The notes under the pieces were generated by a model. That model was not told the origin of the DNA. It saw only the letters and a program-made list of their open reading frames with translations, and searched no databases. From Endocalyx cinctus (Eukaryota; Ascomycota; Sordariomycetes; Amphisphaeriales; Apiosporaceae): 64,000 bases of DNA. The stretch spans positions 2,294,001-2,358,000 of the forward strand of contig BCKC01000004.1 in assembly GCA_001600455.1 (NCBI GenBank), read 5' to 3'. Below are positions 36,151 through 49,080 of this stretch, one piece after another (position 1 is the first letter of the stretch; every line of letters begins with the position of its first letter). A program made the position numbers and the translations under genes.

Positions 36151-37246
36151 GGTGGCGGTGGTTTTAACCAAGAGTATCTTCAAGGGAGAGGCATTGGAAA
36201 TATGCTATGAGACTACATATGATGAACTTTGTGGGCTGGTGGGCTGGTGAAAAGATACCTTCTCTTGAAAGGGTTCAAAGGGCATCAAAGGATTTTGATA
36301 CGCCTTAGATCAAGACTCACCTTTATACGATATAGCTTATCATTTAGGGAACAAGGAGCCCAAAGAAAGAGGCAGTGTGTACCGTACGAGATAATACTTA
36401 GCATTGCTCGGTAAATATCTATGTTCTGGGATAAAATATCTACTATAGAACCCCAATGCTTTTTTTCCTTTTCTTTTCTGTCTGGATTATATTCAGGATC
36501 TTGACTGAATTACGTTTCGAGATGACCTGAGGATTGTTAATAAAGACATATCCTGGATGCTGAGTACTATTATTGCTTTCGTACTAAGCTATAGATACCT
36601 ACTTAAGTACTCTAGGTACTTACATATAGTACTACTGTAGGTCACTGGTAAAGTACCATTCATTAAAAGTACCTAATCAAACTGTGTATAGAGCTCTAGG
36701 GGCTTATCTTGGAAGCCTAGAAGTTCTAACTTTACTGGTCTGTTGGTGTCCATAGTTGTAGTGTAGTCATTGTAGTAGAGCGTAAATATGGTACCTAATA
36801 ACTAATTTACGCAAGCACTTTAAGCACTCACTTAGTGAGTACAGCGCTAGCCATGTGTACTACTTAAGTACCTAGAGCACTCTAAGTAGGTGCCTAGGTG
36901 GTTACATACTAGGTAAGTACTTAACTTAAGTAAATATAAGTACTTAGCACCGGGTATTTCACACATTAAGAAGCTATCCTAGCTCCTAACCTTTCAGCCT
37001 CCTTCCAATATTATCTTGTCTGCTTCTATTGTTTAATCTATGTTCATTCACGATCGCAATATTCAACCGAGTTTCGTAAGTAGATCCAATAGTTTATTCA
37101 TCTACCACTGATCGAAACAGATCCCAAGTTTTCACTTTAAAATTCATCACAAGAGATCCTGTTGGAACGACGCTGGTGCTATTTATGTTTGTACATATTT
37201 CGACTCTCGGCTCTCGCATCCATCTGAGGAAACGCATCATTTCAAG
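36151..37246. other. Divergent spacer rhodopsin-domain / Med18 with palindrome cluster
   Basis: It contains a diffuse palindrome cluster (about 36592-36960; TACCTACTTAAGTACTC, CTTAAGTACCTAG, TAGGTGCCTAGGTG, AAGTACTTAACTTAAG). No gene is supported. Confidence 0.65.
36592..36960. repeat. AAGTACCTAGG-type palindrome cluster
   Basis: Many short self-complementary words (AAGTACTT, ACTTAAGT, CCTAGG, GGTACC) occur over about 370 bases. It is the longest but loosest cluster in the left two-thirds of the window. Confidence 0.6.
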
Positions 37247-38077
37247 ATGCGCGAACTCTTCCTTACGACTACCGTCAAGGCCGATGATTTTGATACGGCC
37301 AGTGCCATACTCCAAGGTCTAACATGGATGACGGCACGACATTCTGTTCATCGAATTCTATTTTTTTCCGGCCAGCCTCAACCAAAAGGCCTACCTAACC
37401 CGCGCACCATCCACATGTCACGTTTACGTCAGCCTTGGGAGGAGCTGGGTAAACATCTCATCAGGTCATCGTATATCATCCAACTTGCTTATGAGGTTTC
37501 ACCTACTATTCATTTTGGCAAGGACACAGCCATGGAATTCAATTCCCTTCCTGGCACTCTGCGGTGGATCGACTTCCCCGACCCGCTTAAAGACTCGCCG
37601 GTTACCTCGCGGAAGAAGATTGAAATACCGGAGCAGAAAAACTTACCTGTGATCATGGCCGAGAATATCCACACGTCAGTATCCCATCATTCCATTACCA
37701 TGGTCATCACTTATCGACCACTGACTTCTTTCGGCAGGTACAAAAATGAAATGATACAAGAGAGTTACTCATATGTCAGAGGGGACGTCGAATTCGTCTT
37801 TACTAGGTGGTATCATCTCCCGGAGTCACCAGGCAGGCCTGTCGCTATCCTACCGGCATGGAATGATCTGAGACCTGTTGACCCGGCTCAAAAGTGGGTA
37901 CTGAACGTGAAGTTAGTCGTCGTGGAGGATACACAGCCGGAAAAGATTAAAAAAGCCAACGATGAGCTGATGGCGGTGAAGATGGAGCTTGAGAAATTAT
38001 TTGAATTCCAGGTTATCGATAGACGCGTTTTCGACACACGAATTGTTCCACCACCGGTAATTCCTGGACGTGGATGA
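37247..38077 (+). CDS. med18: Mediator complex subunit 18 (Srb5), 276 aa
   Basis: A single exon with ATG at 37247. The N-terminus MRELFLTTTVKADDFDTASAI is followed by LQGLTWMTARHSVHRILFF, the opening strand-helix of the Med18 beta-barrel in filamentous fungi. LRWIDFPDPLKDSPVTSRKK lies in the middle, and the C-terminus has the long helix EKIKKANDELMAVKMELEKL followed by VIDRRVFDTRI, a conserved family ending. No signal peptide or membrane segment. Med18 pairs with Med20 in the Mediator head and contacts RNA polymerase II. Length is normal for ascomycete orthologues (about 250-300). The identification rests on remembered family patterns at both ends; the central part is poorly conserved in the family. 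Confidence 0.8.
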   Translation: MRELFLTTTVKADDFDTASAILQGLTWMTARHSVHRILFFSGQPQPKGLPNPRTIHMSRLRQPWEELGKHLIRSSYIIQLAYEVSPTIHFGKDTAMEFNSLPGTLRWIDFPDPLKDSPVTSRKKIEIPEQKNLPVIMAENIHTSVSHHSITMVITYRPLTSFGRYKNEMIQESYSYVRGDVEFVFTRWYHLPESPGRPVAILPAWNDLRPVDPAQKWVLNVKLVVVEDTQPEKIKKANDELMAVKMELEKLFEFQVIDRRVFDTRIVPPPVIPGRG

Positions 38078-38961
38078 AATTTATTCACGGATCAGGCATG
38101 CTCGCACCATTGACCCATAGTTAATAACGACGAGGCAGCTCACCTTGCACGGTATAGATGATTCTCCTCGTGTTCACAGATATATCAACTTGCGTGAAAT
38201 TCGCACATATGAACTTAGTTTCGTAAATGTTCGGACAATATTTCGACTAATGGATATTCTAAATTCAAGGGTTATGACTTTCTTCCCCCTTCAACATAGG
38301 ACATTATTTGATAAGTCCTCAAACATCAATTAAGCGGGCCGTATTATGCTATATGTGACCTGGAGAAAGGCAAATCAACCATAACAGTATTTTAACAAGT
38401 CTACCTAACGCGATATACGGTTCTATAAGTTACGTCATCAGCATATTGACTAACTAGGTACATATAGTGTCATGTAAAGACTCTGTGGGAAAGACTCGTT
38501 GTGATACTGGTAATGTAGAGCATTATTTTCACGTTCACCGTCTTGTTTATTATACCTCTTTCGAGGTAGACGGCATTATAGATGATTGTCTAACAGGTAT
38601 AAATCCCCAATTGATCGATTTTCCCCACCCTATTTTACGGTAATTCAAACGTATCAAGCCAACATATCCCTGAATTCATTGCGAATTCCAAGCGATTCTG
38701 TAACTTTACGAATTCCGGAGTACTAGATTTACTTCATAGTGAATCGTGGAATCATAATAAGTCAACTGGGCGGACACTGTGTATCCGAATGCGGATGCGG
38801 ATTCTTCTTTGTCCAGGTAAACACAATATCAGGGCACGACGTACATTTAGATTTATCAGCCCTATCCTTTGTGCACCAGCTACCGGTTCTTCGATATTAT
38901 CATACCCCTCCAAACACCGGACAGCATTTTGATTCCTCGGTAAGAGTCACTCAATTCCATC
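38078..38961. other. Spacer between Med18 and the unknown 429-aa gene
   Basis: No supported gene. An 83-codon frame at 38739-38990 runs into the next gene's start in another frame and could be leader sequence. Confidence 0.5.
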
Positions 38962-40251
38962 ATGGGGAATGGTTCCATATTTCACTATGACGGCCTCAGT
39001 TTCAATACCCTATCGGAGATTATTCAATGGATAAAATCAATTACGAGTCCCGAAGAGCGATTCTCAGCACAGGAAAGCGTCGCGCGGGAGCTCTTCAGTT
39101 GCGTCACTAAGGATGCCGAGACGTTTGAGAATTTTATGTCATATCTCGAGAACGATAAGGCCACTTACCGTTCCGTCCTACCATCGTATAAGGAATTTGA
39201 GTCTTATTTCCAAGACGAGCTCAGCTTTGTCCGTCAATACCGTCGTCAACGTGACCGCCGAAACGAGGCGGTGCGCACCATCCGGCAGATATGGGACCGC
39301 GAATTCTCCGCGCTCGCTTGGTTTGAAGCTTTACCTGAGCGTCTTAGGATATCTAAGTCCTTTCTTGAGGGCCTCAGAACCCTGGCTAAGACCCTATGGT
39401 CCTGGGAAGAGGTGCGGACGGCCATAAACTGCGCCATGCGAGCCCGCATCGACAAGAGGGGAAAGGGAATTCGTCTGCAGAAGCAAGTGACGACTTCGGA
39501 TTTAATTGTCGCTAGGTCGGGCGTGTTTCAAAAGAAAAAAATATACCGAGACCGAGAAGTGAACCAATCGTGGCTAGAAGAGCATGGAATGAAAATTGGA
39601 CCTTTTGGTATTTTACAGGCCATCGAAGTCGAGACTGAACAGGACATTCGTATTGAACCTATATTTGTAGATGAGGCACATACCACGGCACTGCACGACA
39701 AGTATTTTGAGCCGGTCGTCCCATCTTCACCTCAGAACGTTTTAGATCCACGATTAAGTCGGCTCGGCATGCACGATATCTGTCCGTCACCTCTAATCGG
39801 GAGTATACCAAGCAACCCCATTTGCTATCCAAATAACGCCTGGGACTTGTCTTCCCAGGAAGACGCCAACTCACTTTTCGAGGTGATATCCAATAGTAGT
39901 AGGACTCCCAGGCCAGATAATGAGGGTACCAGTTGGAGGAGATGCGGATGCAGCGACGATGTCCCGGATATGTTCTGCGATAGCCTAACAGTCAAGTTGG
40001 GAAAGTTTAGCTTAGAGGAGCAGTTTCAGCTTCTGGATGACTTCAATGATTTTCGTCTCCCCTGTTTCACGCACACGCTACAAATGGCGGCACAGCTCGG
40101 CCTAGCAACATCCCAAGTCGATTTTCTAGACGTCAAACAGCGCCTCAAGACCCTCGCCATGAACAGACAGGTACTCTACGATATGAAAACCCATAAAGAA
40201 ATGATCAGCTGGCTCAGACCAGATCGTATATATGACTCAATATTCAAATGA
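38962..40251 (+). CDS. Unrecognised protein, 429 aa
   Basis: A single open frame from ATG (MGNGSIFHYDG) to TGA, far longer than chance and with normal coding composition. No signal peptide or membrane segment. The N-terminal half (about 1-165) is predicted helical and charged, with an Arg-rich stretch QYRRQRDRRNEAVRTIRQIW and Trp-rich LWSWEEVRTAI. A Lys-rich region (about 165-205: KRGKGIRLQKQ, FQKKKIYRDRE) follows. Residues about 260-330 are Pro/Ser-rich and probably flexible, with RRCGCSDD near 330. The end (about 345-429) is helical again (LGKFSLEEQFQLLDDFNDF). I do not recognise a family. The many Trp and charged helices suggest a folded cytosolic or nuclear protein. An N-terminal exon upstream is possible but not seen. 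Confidence 0.75.
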   Translation: MGNGSIFHYDGLSFNTLSEIIQWIKSITSPEERFSAQESVARELFSCVTKDAETFENFMSYLENDKATYRSVLPSYKEFESYFQDELSFVRQYRRQRDRRNEAVRTIRQIWDREFSALAWFEALPERLRISKSFLEGLRTLAKTLWSWEEVRTAINCAMRARIDKRGKGIRLQKQVTTSDLIVARSGVFQKKKIYRDREVNQSWLEEHGMKIGPFGILQAIEVETEQDIRIEPIFVDEAHTTALHDKYFEPVVPSSPQNVLDPRLSRLGMHDICPSPLIGSIPSNPICYPNNAWDLSSQEDANSLFEVISNSSRTPRPDNEGTSWRRCGCSDDVPDMFCDSLTVKLGKFSLEEQFQLLDDFNDFRLPCFTHTLQMAAQLGLATSQVDFLDVKQRLKTLAMNRQVLYDMKTHKEMISWLRPDRIYDSIFK

Positions 40252-43200
40252 TGTGTATTAAAGACATAAGTCTATAAACTATGTCGAAGCCCTCGTAAAT
40301 AGTGTGATATTCTAGACTCAAGAAAACATGGTTAAATCGGTCCCCGCAGAGCTTGGATTCGTTCTAAGTTGCCTATGCTATGTGGCATGCGTATGCGCCC
40401 TTATGTCTTGTAATGCTAGCTAAATCAAATTGTAAATATGTGAATTCTTTAGGTAACAGTAAGTGCGTCTACAGTATTAATTCCGTGTATATGTGAATAT
40501 GTATGTAATATACAAGCACGTCTCTTCGTAATTGGGTACCGATTTAATAGTCAAGATAGCCCCTTTTATTCCTACATGGCACCATTCTATTAGTGGAAAA
40601 CTAGGGAGCTTATCCGGCCGCAGACATATAATACGTGCATGGTATAGAACCATATACCATTTTCCTCCCATGTCTTTTCGCCTACACTGGGATGAGGTAC
40701 GCGCAGGGCTTTAGTCTTGACCATAACCTAGTGTACACGACCACAATCCTATTCGCTCCCGACCCGATACACCTACTTGAAGTCGAATAGGGCTGAGATT
40801 GGTACTGTATTGCTGTGAGTTCTACGAGGCCGGCCATCTCTCTAGGGGATCTCGGGACCGACGAGTTCGAGCCTAAATAGTGCAGAATAATCCCACAGTC
40901 ATTCCCTGGAGCAGGATTAGGGGTTAAAGCTGTCTCTTCTATACTAGTTCACGAAGGATCAGGTTCCTTGCACCCCCATATTTAATGCCAGTGGCATAGC
41001 AAAAGTACCTACGAAGTGATCTAATTCATGTAACGATGTTCTCATTTTCATATCAGTAAGGAAGCGGGAAATATATCATCCACTCTGAGAAATAATATAA
41101 GATTAAGGTCCAGGCTTCGGCACAGTTGTTGAATAATGTGCTCAGCAGAAAAGAACTATATAGTATGTGGTCCCGCGCTAAGAATATGATGTAGATCTTT
41201 GATGAAACCAATTCTACTACAGTTAGGACAGGGTATCTGATGATAAATTTAGTATACTCACGTCAGCTTCTTGAATATCCATGAGAGTAATTACTGTGTA
41301 TGTTTTACATTTTAATATTAAGCGTACCACATGTTCCAACACCCACTCTTCTCTCGTCTGATTTAGTTCATCCAATAGTCGTGGTTTCCCGCGTCTCCTA
41401 GCGCTCGCATAGATATGATAGTGTCAATGACGGAAGAATTCAAATGTTCAGACAATCCTTTATCTTGATTTAGAGACGTATGACTTTCTCAGGTACGGTG
41501 GAAACGGGTGATTATCAACCCTCAGGAGAGAAATACTGAACGCTAACCCACTGTTATAGTATGGCTAGTTCGGGGAGAAGCTGCGTAGATACAAGCAAAC
41601 AAGTATTATTCGGGCCATGAATCCCGATAAGGGCGGTAAGGTACTACATATACGCTACAGGTGTTGGATAAACCCCTGAAGTAGTGCCCCTCAAAACAGT
41701 TCAATGACAGTATCTTAAAAGGCCCTTGGCATGGGTACTGACAAGATATTTCGTGGTATCCCACATTTTGTTGCCGCGCTCAAACCTATTAGAAGAGGAT
41801 AGTGGTCATACTATATAAGCTCTGCGGGATGTATCGATCTGAATTCTTGACTTGTAGTAGAAGTTTTTTTTTTCATCATTTACTTGTAAACCTCAACAAA
41901 GACCTCTAGCTTTAGACTTATAGATTGTAGGTGTGCTAACTGGCTAGTAGCTCACGAACGTATCACGTGCGTAAAATATGTTTATTATCGTAGGCCGGTA
42001 GGGTCGGAATGCACAAGATCGATGGCTCTATACATAGACTATGGGAAGTTACCTTACTTAAAAGGACTGTGTTTGTTATAGGTAAGGATCATTTTTGCAT
42101 TGGTCTTAAACAGCGAGGACGTTATAAAGGGGGCGTGGGCAAGGCAGCATGTCGACCAACCAGTATGGCTTAAGAAGGTGGTATTAACGCTTGGTATGGG
42201 GGACATTTGACCTGCTGTGACCTGTATTCATGCATATGTGATTGATTCAGGGTGTGGAAACGGTATATCGAAGTGAGGATGGATGATGACTGGCTAAACT
42301 AGTTCAAGATTTGGTTTCTTTGTCACGATAAAGAGGAACAGCCATGATGATTATAGCCATATATCAATATTGATCGTTGTACCTTTTGTGACTTGGTGAG
42401 ATAACTCGAATGTGATTTTGAAGCGACACGTTTGTCAAGATTGAACTCATAGATCTGGGGTATACTAAGAGTGCAATGTAATCTTGACACCACGTGGTAA
42501 AAGTTCGAGTATCCACGTAACACGGATTTTATCTATACCGTGCTTCTAGTATAGGTAATCTACGAGACTATTATAAAAGTAGCCCAGCTCGGTGATAATC
42601 TGCCGATGAGTATACTCCTGTTGAGATGGATGACGCTGAGAGATGGGCAACAGGATTGCATAAGCTATTAGTCATACTGATATACTGTACATATACGTAG
42701 ACTGTCCCATATCATAGCATAGTAGGCCTGAACTTCCCAATAATTGTTACGCTATTTGGAATCTCCCAGGGTAACCACACGGGTATACGTTTATCAGCTT
42801 TTACTACTATGCGCAAAACCCGGGACATCCAATGCTTTACATTTAGTTCACCTGTGCGGGAATATAGTAGTCTGCGTGGAGGGTAAGCGGGGTTATTTAA
42901 ATCAAGTCCTCGTAGTATGTAGGTAAGAGAGCTCCATAAGTAGTAGTATAATCTACATACCCTCACTCGATAGGGTAGGGTAAGTATCCCTCTGGCCATC
43001 GACACGATAATAAAAGTGTAGAGGTTCAAAGTCTATTTTCAACTTCATATATACTCCATTGATAGGCAAGATAAATAACTCGGGGAATCCGCATGGAACA
43101 GGGAAGGACGAAAGGAAGTCAGAATAGTGTAGTGTAGTGCACATTGGAAAGGAGGTGAGCCAGATCCTAATCAAAGGGCAAGCCTTTGCCGCACGTCGAA

Positions 43201-43587
43201 TCTCGTAAGGTACCGAATCAAGGAGCAGAACGTTACAGCCCTGTCGTTGAAGAAAAAAAAAAAAACGAAAAGACCGCCGGACCCTGCGTGGAAGGCACCG
43301 AAAACGCCGACATCTTCATCTATATATACACAATGAGCACTTGAGTAATGCACTTTAAGTAGTATAATTAGTATTACCTTATACTGTGTAAGTAAGCCTC
43401 GGGGATTGCGAAGTAATATCGAGGATCCTTCGAAATTGGCGTAAAAAACTAAGATGATGTTGGTGCTCGGTGCTCGGACTCAACGTCATGCAACAGCCCC
43501 TATTTCCCTTTCGAAATTTTTAAGCGACAGGCTATTTCATGGGTCACTCATTCAGCCATACCGAACGACCTAGTGTGCTTTCGACGA
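40252..43587. other. Gene-free stretch, first part of the 14-kb spacer
   Basis: I see no coding region. All open frames are under about 110 codons and without motifs. The DNA is of mixed composition without strong repeats, apart from short A runs. Confidence 0.55.
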
Positions 43588-43681
43588 TAAGGGATTAAGG
43601 CAAGGCAAGGCAAGGGAGGGGAAGGGAAGGGAAGAGAGGGGAGGTGAAGGGAGGAGAGAAGGAAGGAAGAAAAGAGAAGGG
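43588..43681. repeat. Homopurine (G/A) tract
   Basis: About 94 bases nearly all purine, starting with AAGGC units (AAGGCAAGGCAAGGCAAGGG) and continuing with GGGAAGG/GGAAGG units. Long homopurine-homopyrimidine tracts can adopt triplex structure; here it is non-coding. Confidence 0.9.
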
Positions 43682-43877
43682 TAATTTGAAAAATAGGCAC
43701 GATAGATAATCATGTTTTGGTATTATGCCTAACCTAGTTAATTGATTCAGGATTTCAATAAAGAGAGCATGTCCCCGTGCTGAATCATGCTCAAGAATCA
43801 CCGAACGTAGGAAACCCCGGGGTTGAGTGGATGCCGGGGTGAGTACCCGCGAAAGGTCGGAGTAATATTCCCGGCTT

Positions 43878-43902
43878 TTTTTTTTTTTTTTTTTTTTTTT
43901 TT
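43878..43902. repeat. Poly-T tract, about 25 nt
   Basis: An uninterrupted T run in non-coding DNA, one of four of similar length in the window (others near 23776, 46597 and 53611). Confidence 0.9.
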
Positions 43903-46588
43903 GGATGGGATCGGGGTTTTAAGGATCCTCAAGTCCGTTGGATTAGACTAATTAATTAACCTAGCATAAAATATAGACAGCGACTTATTATGGCAGTATA
44001 TATGTTGTACCATAATGTTGAAATATAGGATTCCAGTGGAATTCAACGAAAAGGGTCATGACGGGCTGACGTGAGAACGTAAGCCTTTATTGACGTACCT
44101 ACTCATCATCCCTTAGTCGGATTCTATCCCACTTTTGATTTTGTTTGATGCAAGTCAGCATCCATGCATATGAAATTGATCACGAGATATTCTCTCAGTC
44201 AAAAAAAAAAAAAATCAGAGGGATAGAGACTGACTACGGTAGTGAACATCAGCCTTTTTCAGCTGATGCGAAAGATTTAAAGCGAGGTGTATGCTTGTAC
44301 TGGGATGGGCTTACATAGTATGGTGAGAGCGCAAGGTATTTCCAAGTCATCATGGCAAAAAGTCAACCAAACCTACCTTGTAGATATTATTGGACTGAAC
44401 CTCTAAGTTATAGGGACATCTAGCTATATCAAAAAGTAAAGTAGTGTCGCACTCGCAGATATTTACCTGGATAATTTGGACCATTATAAGAGGGCTATCT
44501 CCCCACTCTCGTTGTTACGTTCCAGGTAGACCTGAAGTTCAGGAGTGCATCCACTAAGCGGACCTATTATGTCCATCCCAACAAATGAACAGCTTTACGC
44601 TAAAAAAAAAAGAAAAAGACAGAAAAAAAGAGAAAAGAAAAGAAAAGAGAAAAAAAAAATTCATCAGTAATGAAATTTTGGTGATTAATGGACGCCCGCA
44701 TCATCATCATCAGCAGCAGCAGCATCATTATCATTATCAATAAGCGGCAAGATAGGTTGTGCTTCGACTAACGACATATTTACGGGCCAGGAGGTATATG
44801 CAGTGTACACTAATATATTAATACATGTACTATGTATGTCCATGTAATGTGGTACATATACTAGTGCCACGCATGGCCGATACGAGGATTGCGACGTTTG
44901 GCCGTGTGTGAATATTCTAATAACAACTCGGAACCCGACGTGACAGGTCTTATGGGTAAAAGAGAGAGAGAGAGGGAGGGACGGAGGGAGGAAGAAACAC
45001 AAGGTCACCTATCACATGATTTTAGCAAGGATGGATATTAAGAGAGGAAAAAAAAACAGCGTTACATTTAATGAGTTTAATATTAGGTGGGATATTCTAT
45101 ACACTAGAACGATCAATACCTGCATATCGTAAGGTAGCACGGGTGGGGAGCAACGTATTTGGAGATGTTACCGTGTTTTGTTACGTTGGAACGTAGATAT
45201 GATGATGATGATGGTGATGGTAATAATAATAATAATGGTGGTAATGGTGGTGGTGATTGGAACGATACACCCGTGATATATAGTGTAGTGTAGTATGTGG
45301 AATCAATACGGCCTACGTCGGTAATCATTTATTTGGTGCTTTAGTGATTGATGTACATGGAACGAGAGTGAGACTAATCGAACTCAAGATTTCTTCCGAG
45401 CGTCTCTTTGTACACGTTCTCAGCCTTATAAGCCCTACAGAGAAGAAACATTATTACTGTATTGTTTTTTTTTTTTTTTTTTAGACAGGGCTCAGTACTC
45501 TGTACCGATTTCTCTCCCCCCCTCCCTCTTTCGCGCTCTCTCTCTCTCTTTTTTTTTTTTTTTTTTCTTCCTTGGGGTGGCAAGGATTCAATCGGATTAC
45601 CACATCTAGATCACCCTCCTTTGTTTTTGAACTCACAATTTTACTTTTTAAGGTAAATCCCAAAATTTTGTAAATTACCGTGGACGCACGTATACTGACT
45701 TTAATCATCTGATTCAAATCCCCTTGCATAGTACCGAAGAGCTTCTTTACGGTACATCAAAGTAGCGTATAAACATCATACAATCTGATTTCAAATTTCA
45801 GGAAATAGTGTAGTGAACTGGGGATACATAATATTAATTGCCATTACATACGTATATACATAGTATGTATACAGCCAAGTACGTATGTGCTTAATCTAGT
45901 ATAGTATACTTACCTAGGTAGTTAAGTACACAGTAAGGGATGGGTTTACGTATGGGTTGGTGGCTTCACTAGACTAAGTGTAGTGTAGCATGTTGAAGAT
46001 CCCGCAAACAAGAAAAAAAAATTTAAGGTGCTGACTCGGTGGGTTTCCATTTATCGGACTCTCGGGCTGTCGGGTTATCGACATTGTGTGGACGGAAGCT
46101 TTCTAGAACAAAAAGAAAGAAAAGAAAAGAAAAGAAGAAAAGAAACCCAAGATCAATGATACCTAACAAGTACAAGATGGGGTAATGACTCGGCAGATGA
46201 AAATAACGAAGTTGGGGCGATGTCGTTATTTGCTCTGCAAGTGGTATCGATTTTCATTATAATATTTAGTATACTTTCACTTTACTTCGGCTTGATCACA
46301 TTCATGATCACGTTGGGAATTCCTGCATATTATTCTTGCTTATTGGTCCAAGTTAATTGGTAGCAACATAAAGTCCAAAATCCAAAATATAGTATAGTAT
46401 AGTATACTAGTATATGTAGTAAAATAATACTTAATTCCACCTATCTATCCTCTCAGACACCCACCCGGTGGACCGATGACCACGCGATGGGGTCAGCGCT
46501 TATGCTCAGACATCCGTTTGCCTCAAAGCACTGGAAACGAATTGGTAGTTAACGTACGAATTAATTAGATAATCTAGACCCTCGATAT

Positions 46589-46627
46589 TTGACAACTTTT
46601 TTTTTTTTTTTTTTTTTTTTTTGTCAA
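46589..46627. repeat. Poly-T26 bracketed by a 7-bp inverted repeat
   Basis: TTGACAA (46589-46595), then C and T26 (46597-46622), then TTGTCAA (46621-46627, sharing two T). The arms are exact reverse complements, so a stem with a T loop is possible. Confidence 0.8.
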
Positions 46628-47790
46628 GTATTATCATCTAGTGCCTGATAGTATATATAGTCGTGGATAGTACGAAATATCTCGGAGATCACAAGCTGTA
46701 TTTGATTATCTGTGTCATAATAGATCCATGAATAACCCAAATGCTTTTTTCAATATCGGCTGGTGATGGGCAGCATAGCCACACATGTTTTCATGTGTAC
46801 TACACGTATGTAAGTAGAATAATCTACACGTAGATGATATGATAATCGGCAGCAGAAACGGGGAGCCAATCACTAGATCAGAAAAGCAAAAGACGCAATT
46901 CGATCGACCAAATAAGAACATACAATACTTAATAGTACATACTGTATACTGATCCTGAAGTGTCTGAAATGATCAATTAATGTCAAGTAACCCCATCACA
47001 CCTTACGAGGAAGGTATTCGTTCTACTAGATACTACATAGTACATTGTCTGATTGGGCCCAATGTTCTCCGGTATGTTACTTGTAGATACTAATAATACA
47101 CAAGTTCGTCAAGAATTTGGTTATGCACAGTATAAAATAATCACTCAGTGTTGCGTCCATGGCTCTTTAACAAATTCAGCCCTGTAGGGTTTCGACGCAG
47201 CTTACCATACCGTTCGGGGCTGCATATCTGCAACCCAAGCCCTACCGTCTACCCGCACCATTCCGTCTCTGCTACGTACATGCAGTTTATATACCTATAT
47301 TGTCCCAAGGAAGACCATCGATCTATTGAACAACTAGCTAACATATTTATACCCGCGTAGGGAACTGAAATTGTGACCGTGGAGGTAATGAGTCCACAAC
47401 AACCACCCCCCAAAAACGTACGTATATATATGTAGCTGCATCGGAGATTCGTAATTTCCCGCCTTCGGTACGTTACGAATTTACCAAGCAGAAAATGCTT
47501 GGAATAATAAAATACTTGTGCACTACATAGGAGACCCATCCATCTGAGGCTAATTCATTCTCTGCTAGTGTGCATGGCTAGGTTGGCAGGATTCTTTTTA
47601 ACGAGACTTGCTTAAGCCTTAAGATGCTTGGTGGACACGACGAAGCCAAGAAACGGTGCAACTTAAAGTGCCGCCCTGCGTGGTAAGTGTGATATGAGGG
47701 AGCTTCTTGTATCCCCGAACCATTTCAATCAAGACCCAGCAGGCCGGGATGCCTGAAGCTGTCACTCCCGAGATAAGCACATGCCTAGTA

Positions 47791-47830
47791 CATCATCATC
47801 GCCATCGCCATCGCCATCGCCATCGTCATC
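47791..47830. repeat. CAT/GCCATC microsatellite
   Basis: CATCATCATC followed by four GCCATC units and CGTCATC. The short open frames here on both strands (Ser/Pro or Asp/Gly repeats) come from the repeat. Confidence 0.9.
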
Positions 47831-49080
47831 AACACAACTTGATGTAATGCAATTACTTATTGTATCTGGTCGATCACAATTCATCAAATACTTAATGTAC
47901 CCAGGAGATCCAAGAACTTCATGCCGTTCAACAACGATATACCCGAGCGGTGTAAACTGTGAATGCGTGATACAAAACATACCGTTTACGCACGTATGAA
48001 GGTACGAATTGCGGCCTTATGCAGGTTTGCGATTTGTCGTCAACAATATCCTCATACGTTTTAATATATTGATAATTTCGCGGTACCTTTATTTATCCCT
48101 TAGTATGCATGCAGCACGAACATAACATACTGTAGAAATGTACAAATCGGGTTCAAATTGTACTGCGTACTGCAATAAACGCATTACCTCTGGTATAGAA
48201 AAACTAGCCACAGTAGAGTACTTCCAGTAAAAGTACGAAGGCAGGAAGGGTGTCGATGTTAAAGCCCTGCTCTGTTACATTCATCGCCCCATCTTACCCC
48301 ACATACGTGTAGACGAGAACTATCGCACTGACTGTGCTGGAAGCCCCTAAAAACCTATGTACTAGAGAGAAAAAAAAAAGAATGACGCACGGAATGGGAA
48401 AGGAATCCGAAGTGAGGCAGAGAGGCAGAGAGGCAGAGAGGGCAGAAAAGAGGGAAAAGAGAAGAGAAAATACAGGCAGAGATAGGGGGGCAGGAGAGAC
48501 GGCAGATCTTGCATTATGTATCAATGCATATACACAGTAGACGTATTAGACCTTCCGCAGGTTTCAATTGTTTACTATGTACTCTGTACGGAGTACATAT
48601 TTATTAGCTAGCTATTGGACAGCATGGGTAGAGGCGGCACCAGAGCTCATGGCCCTGAGTCGGACAAGTGCCGCGTAGGGCAGGAAAGCAGTCGACTAGG
48701 GACGAGCGGTCCATCCCGACCTATTCATGTCAATGTTACTCACGCCACTATCGAATCGACACAACTTGACCAAGAAAATACTCATTTTGTTCTCGTATAA
48801 GAAAAGAAATACGGAGTCATATAGTTTCAGTTATTGTTGGGTTTTCCGACATTATAGTTATTGATTGATTGCCTATGCCATCGGCAGATGTAATAATTAC
48901 GGTACCAATATCAACTTTTCTTCCCAAGAAACTTATGAAATTCACATTCCCTTGACCTCTACTCCCTACATGCAGAGCTGCTACTCCCCCAATGGCCCTG
49001 GTCGGTGATATTACATAGTAGTTATTTTAAATAGATGTAACACTTTGCGACTATTTAGTGTCGTGTACGGAGTACATGCC

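Noticed and set aside
40860..40900. Possible tRNA B-box-like word (GTTCGAGCC)
   Set aside because: No matching A box, acceptor stem or anticodon arm can be folded around it.
45462..45656. Open frames at 45374-45729 on both strands
   Set aside because: Made of poly-T and CT tracts; low-complexity Phe/Lys/Glu/Arg translations.
48334..48540. 68-codon Arg/Glu/Lys-rich frame
   Set aside because: Generated by GAGGCAGA and GAAAAGAG repeats; no supporting splice or motif evidence.
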